Shown piece by piece: positions 12,376 to 12,581 of a DNA stretch of 12,581 nucleotides (positions within the stretch are counted from its first letter, which is position 1; every line of letters begins with the position of its first letter). Under the pieces are notes generated by a model. The model was not told the origin of the DNA and did not search any database. It saw only the letters and a program-made list of their open reading frames with translations. Where the stretch lies: NCBI GenBank assembly GCA_030150965.1, contig JASLEW010000907.1, forward strand, positions 1 through 12,581. The letters are read 5' to 3'. The stretch is from Thermoanaerobaculia bacterium. Its GTDB lineage: Bacteria; Acidobacteriota; Thermoanaerobaculia; Multivoradales; UBA5704. The translations under genes and the position numbers were made by a program.

Positions 12376-12581
12376 CGGGTGCGGCAGGGGCGTGCCGGGC
12401 GCGGCGAGCGCGCCCGCTGCCCTCGCCGTTGCCGGAGCCGCGGGCGCCGGCTCGGCGCCCGCCGCGCTCCGGCAACGGCGAGGGCAGCGGGCGCGCTCGC
12501 CGCGCCCGGCACGCCCCGGCCGCACCCGTTGCCCCGTCCGCCAACCGCCCAGCTGCGCATCGCCGACCTGCACCAGGGCTT
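12323..12581. repeat. Near-perfect 259-bp inverted repeat at the window end
   Basis: Bases 12323-12437 are mirrored by the reverse complement of 12467-12581 with only four mismatches in about 115 bp. The centre near 12452 is itself an imperfect GC-rich hairpin. The left arm holds the 5' part of the ATPase gene (minus strand). The right arm therefore encodes nearly the same residues on the plus strand (QLRIADLHQG instead of KLRIADLHLG). The symmetry runs up to the last base and could continue beyond it. All four differences change an amino acid (L to R twice, K to Q, L to Q), which fits sequencing error better than evolution. A fold-back artefact at a contig end is the likeliest explanation; a genuine inverted duplication is the alternative. 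Confidence 0.85.

Noticed and set aside
12376..12573. ATPase start at the ATG in the right arm of the inverted repeat.
   Set aside because: This segment is antisense to a mirror copy of the ATPase's own 5' end, so it would encode an artefactual N-terminus.
1..12581. CRISPR arrays, tRNA or rRNA genes, insertion sequences.
   Set aside because: I looked for regularly spaced direct repeats, transposase motifs and cloverleaf-like segments and saw none. A tRNAscan, Infernal or ISfinder run would be decisive.

Overview
The window is a GC-rich bacterial segment (roughly 70% G+C by eye). It has tightly packed genes, ATGA/GTGA start-stop overlaps, Shine-Dalgarno sites before several genes, and zinc-finger/TPR proteins of a kind I associate with Acidobacteriota, particularly the Thermoanaerobaculia/Holophagae side. 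That assignment is an inference from style, not a proven placement. The window starts inside a gene and ends in a large inverted repeat, so it may be a complete metagenomic contig.

Layout on the left: the tail of a sensor kinase (to 152) overlaps a NarL/DesR-type response regulator (149-751). An RluA-type pseudouridine synthase (919-1923) follows. A lower-GC patch then holds a promoter and a perfect 19-bp palindrome (2077-2095) in front of an AbiEi-like antitoxin/regulator (2106-2717), with no partner toxin gene. Next is a 63-aa RiPP precursor that looks like a class I lanthipeptide (2906-3097), with no modification enzyme in view. On the minus strand lies an exported metal-dependent amidohydrolase (3261-4595).

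Middle (4751-8097): two paralogous proteins with an N-terminal Hx3-4CxxC zinc-finger-like motif and a TPR-rich body lie in divergent orientation. The minus-strand copy (4828-6231) is translationally coupled to a 53-aa small protein (6228-6389). Before the plus-strand copy (6760-8097) is a separately terminated 33-aa peptide gene (6535-6636), whose product has a hydrophobic N-terminus and a Gly/Ser/Asp-rich tail. Inverted repeats fill the space between the two small genes. The whole resembles a peptide/TPR-receptor signalling cassette and is the best candidate here for an undescribed system.

Right: an LCM-type SAM-dependent methyltransferase (8317-9189), a probable remnant of a threonine/serine dehydratase C-terminus (9186-9290), a GIY-YIG protein (9422-9769), and convergent to it a minus-strand ABC importer operon of the NitT/TauT class (ATPase, permease, binding protein; 12375 to 9747) whose genes are linked by ATGA overlaps. 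The last 259 bases form a near-perfect inverted repeat that contains the ATPase 5' end in both arms. It is most likely a fold-back assembly or amplification artefact.
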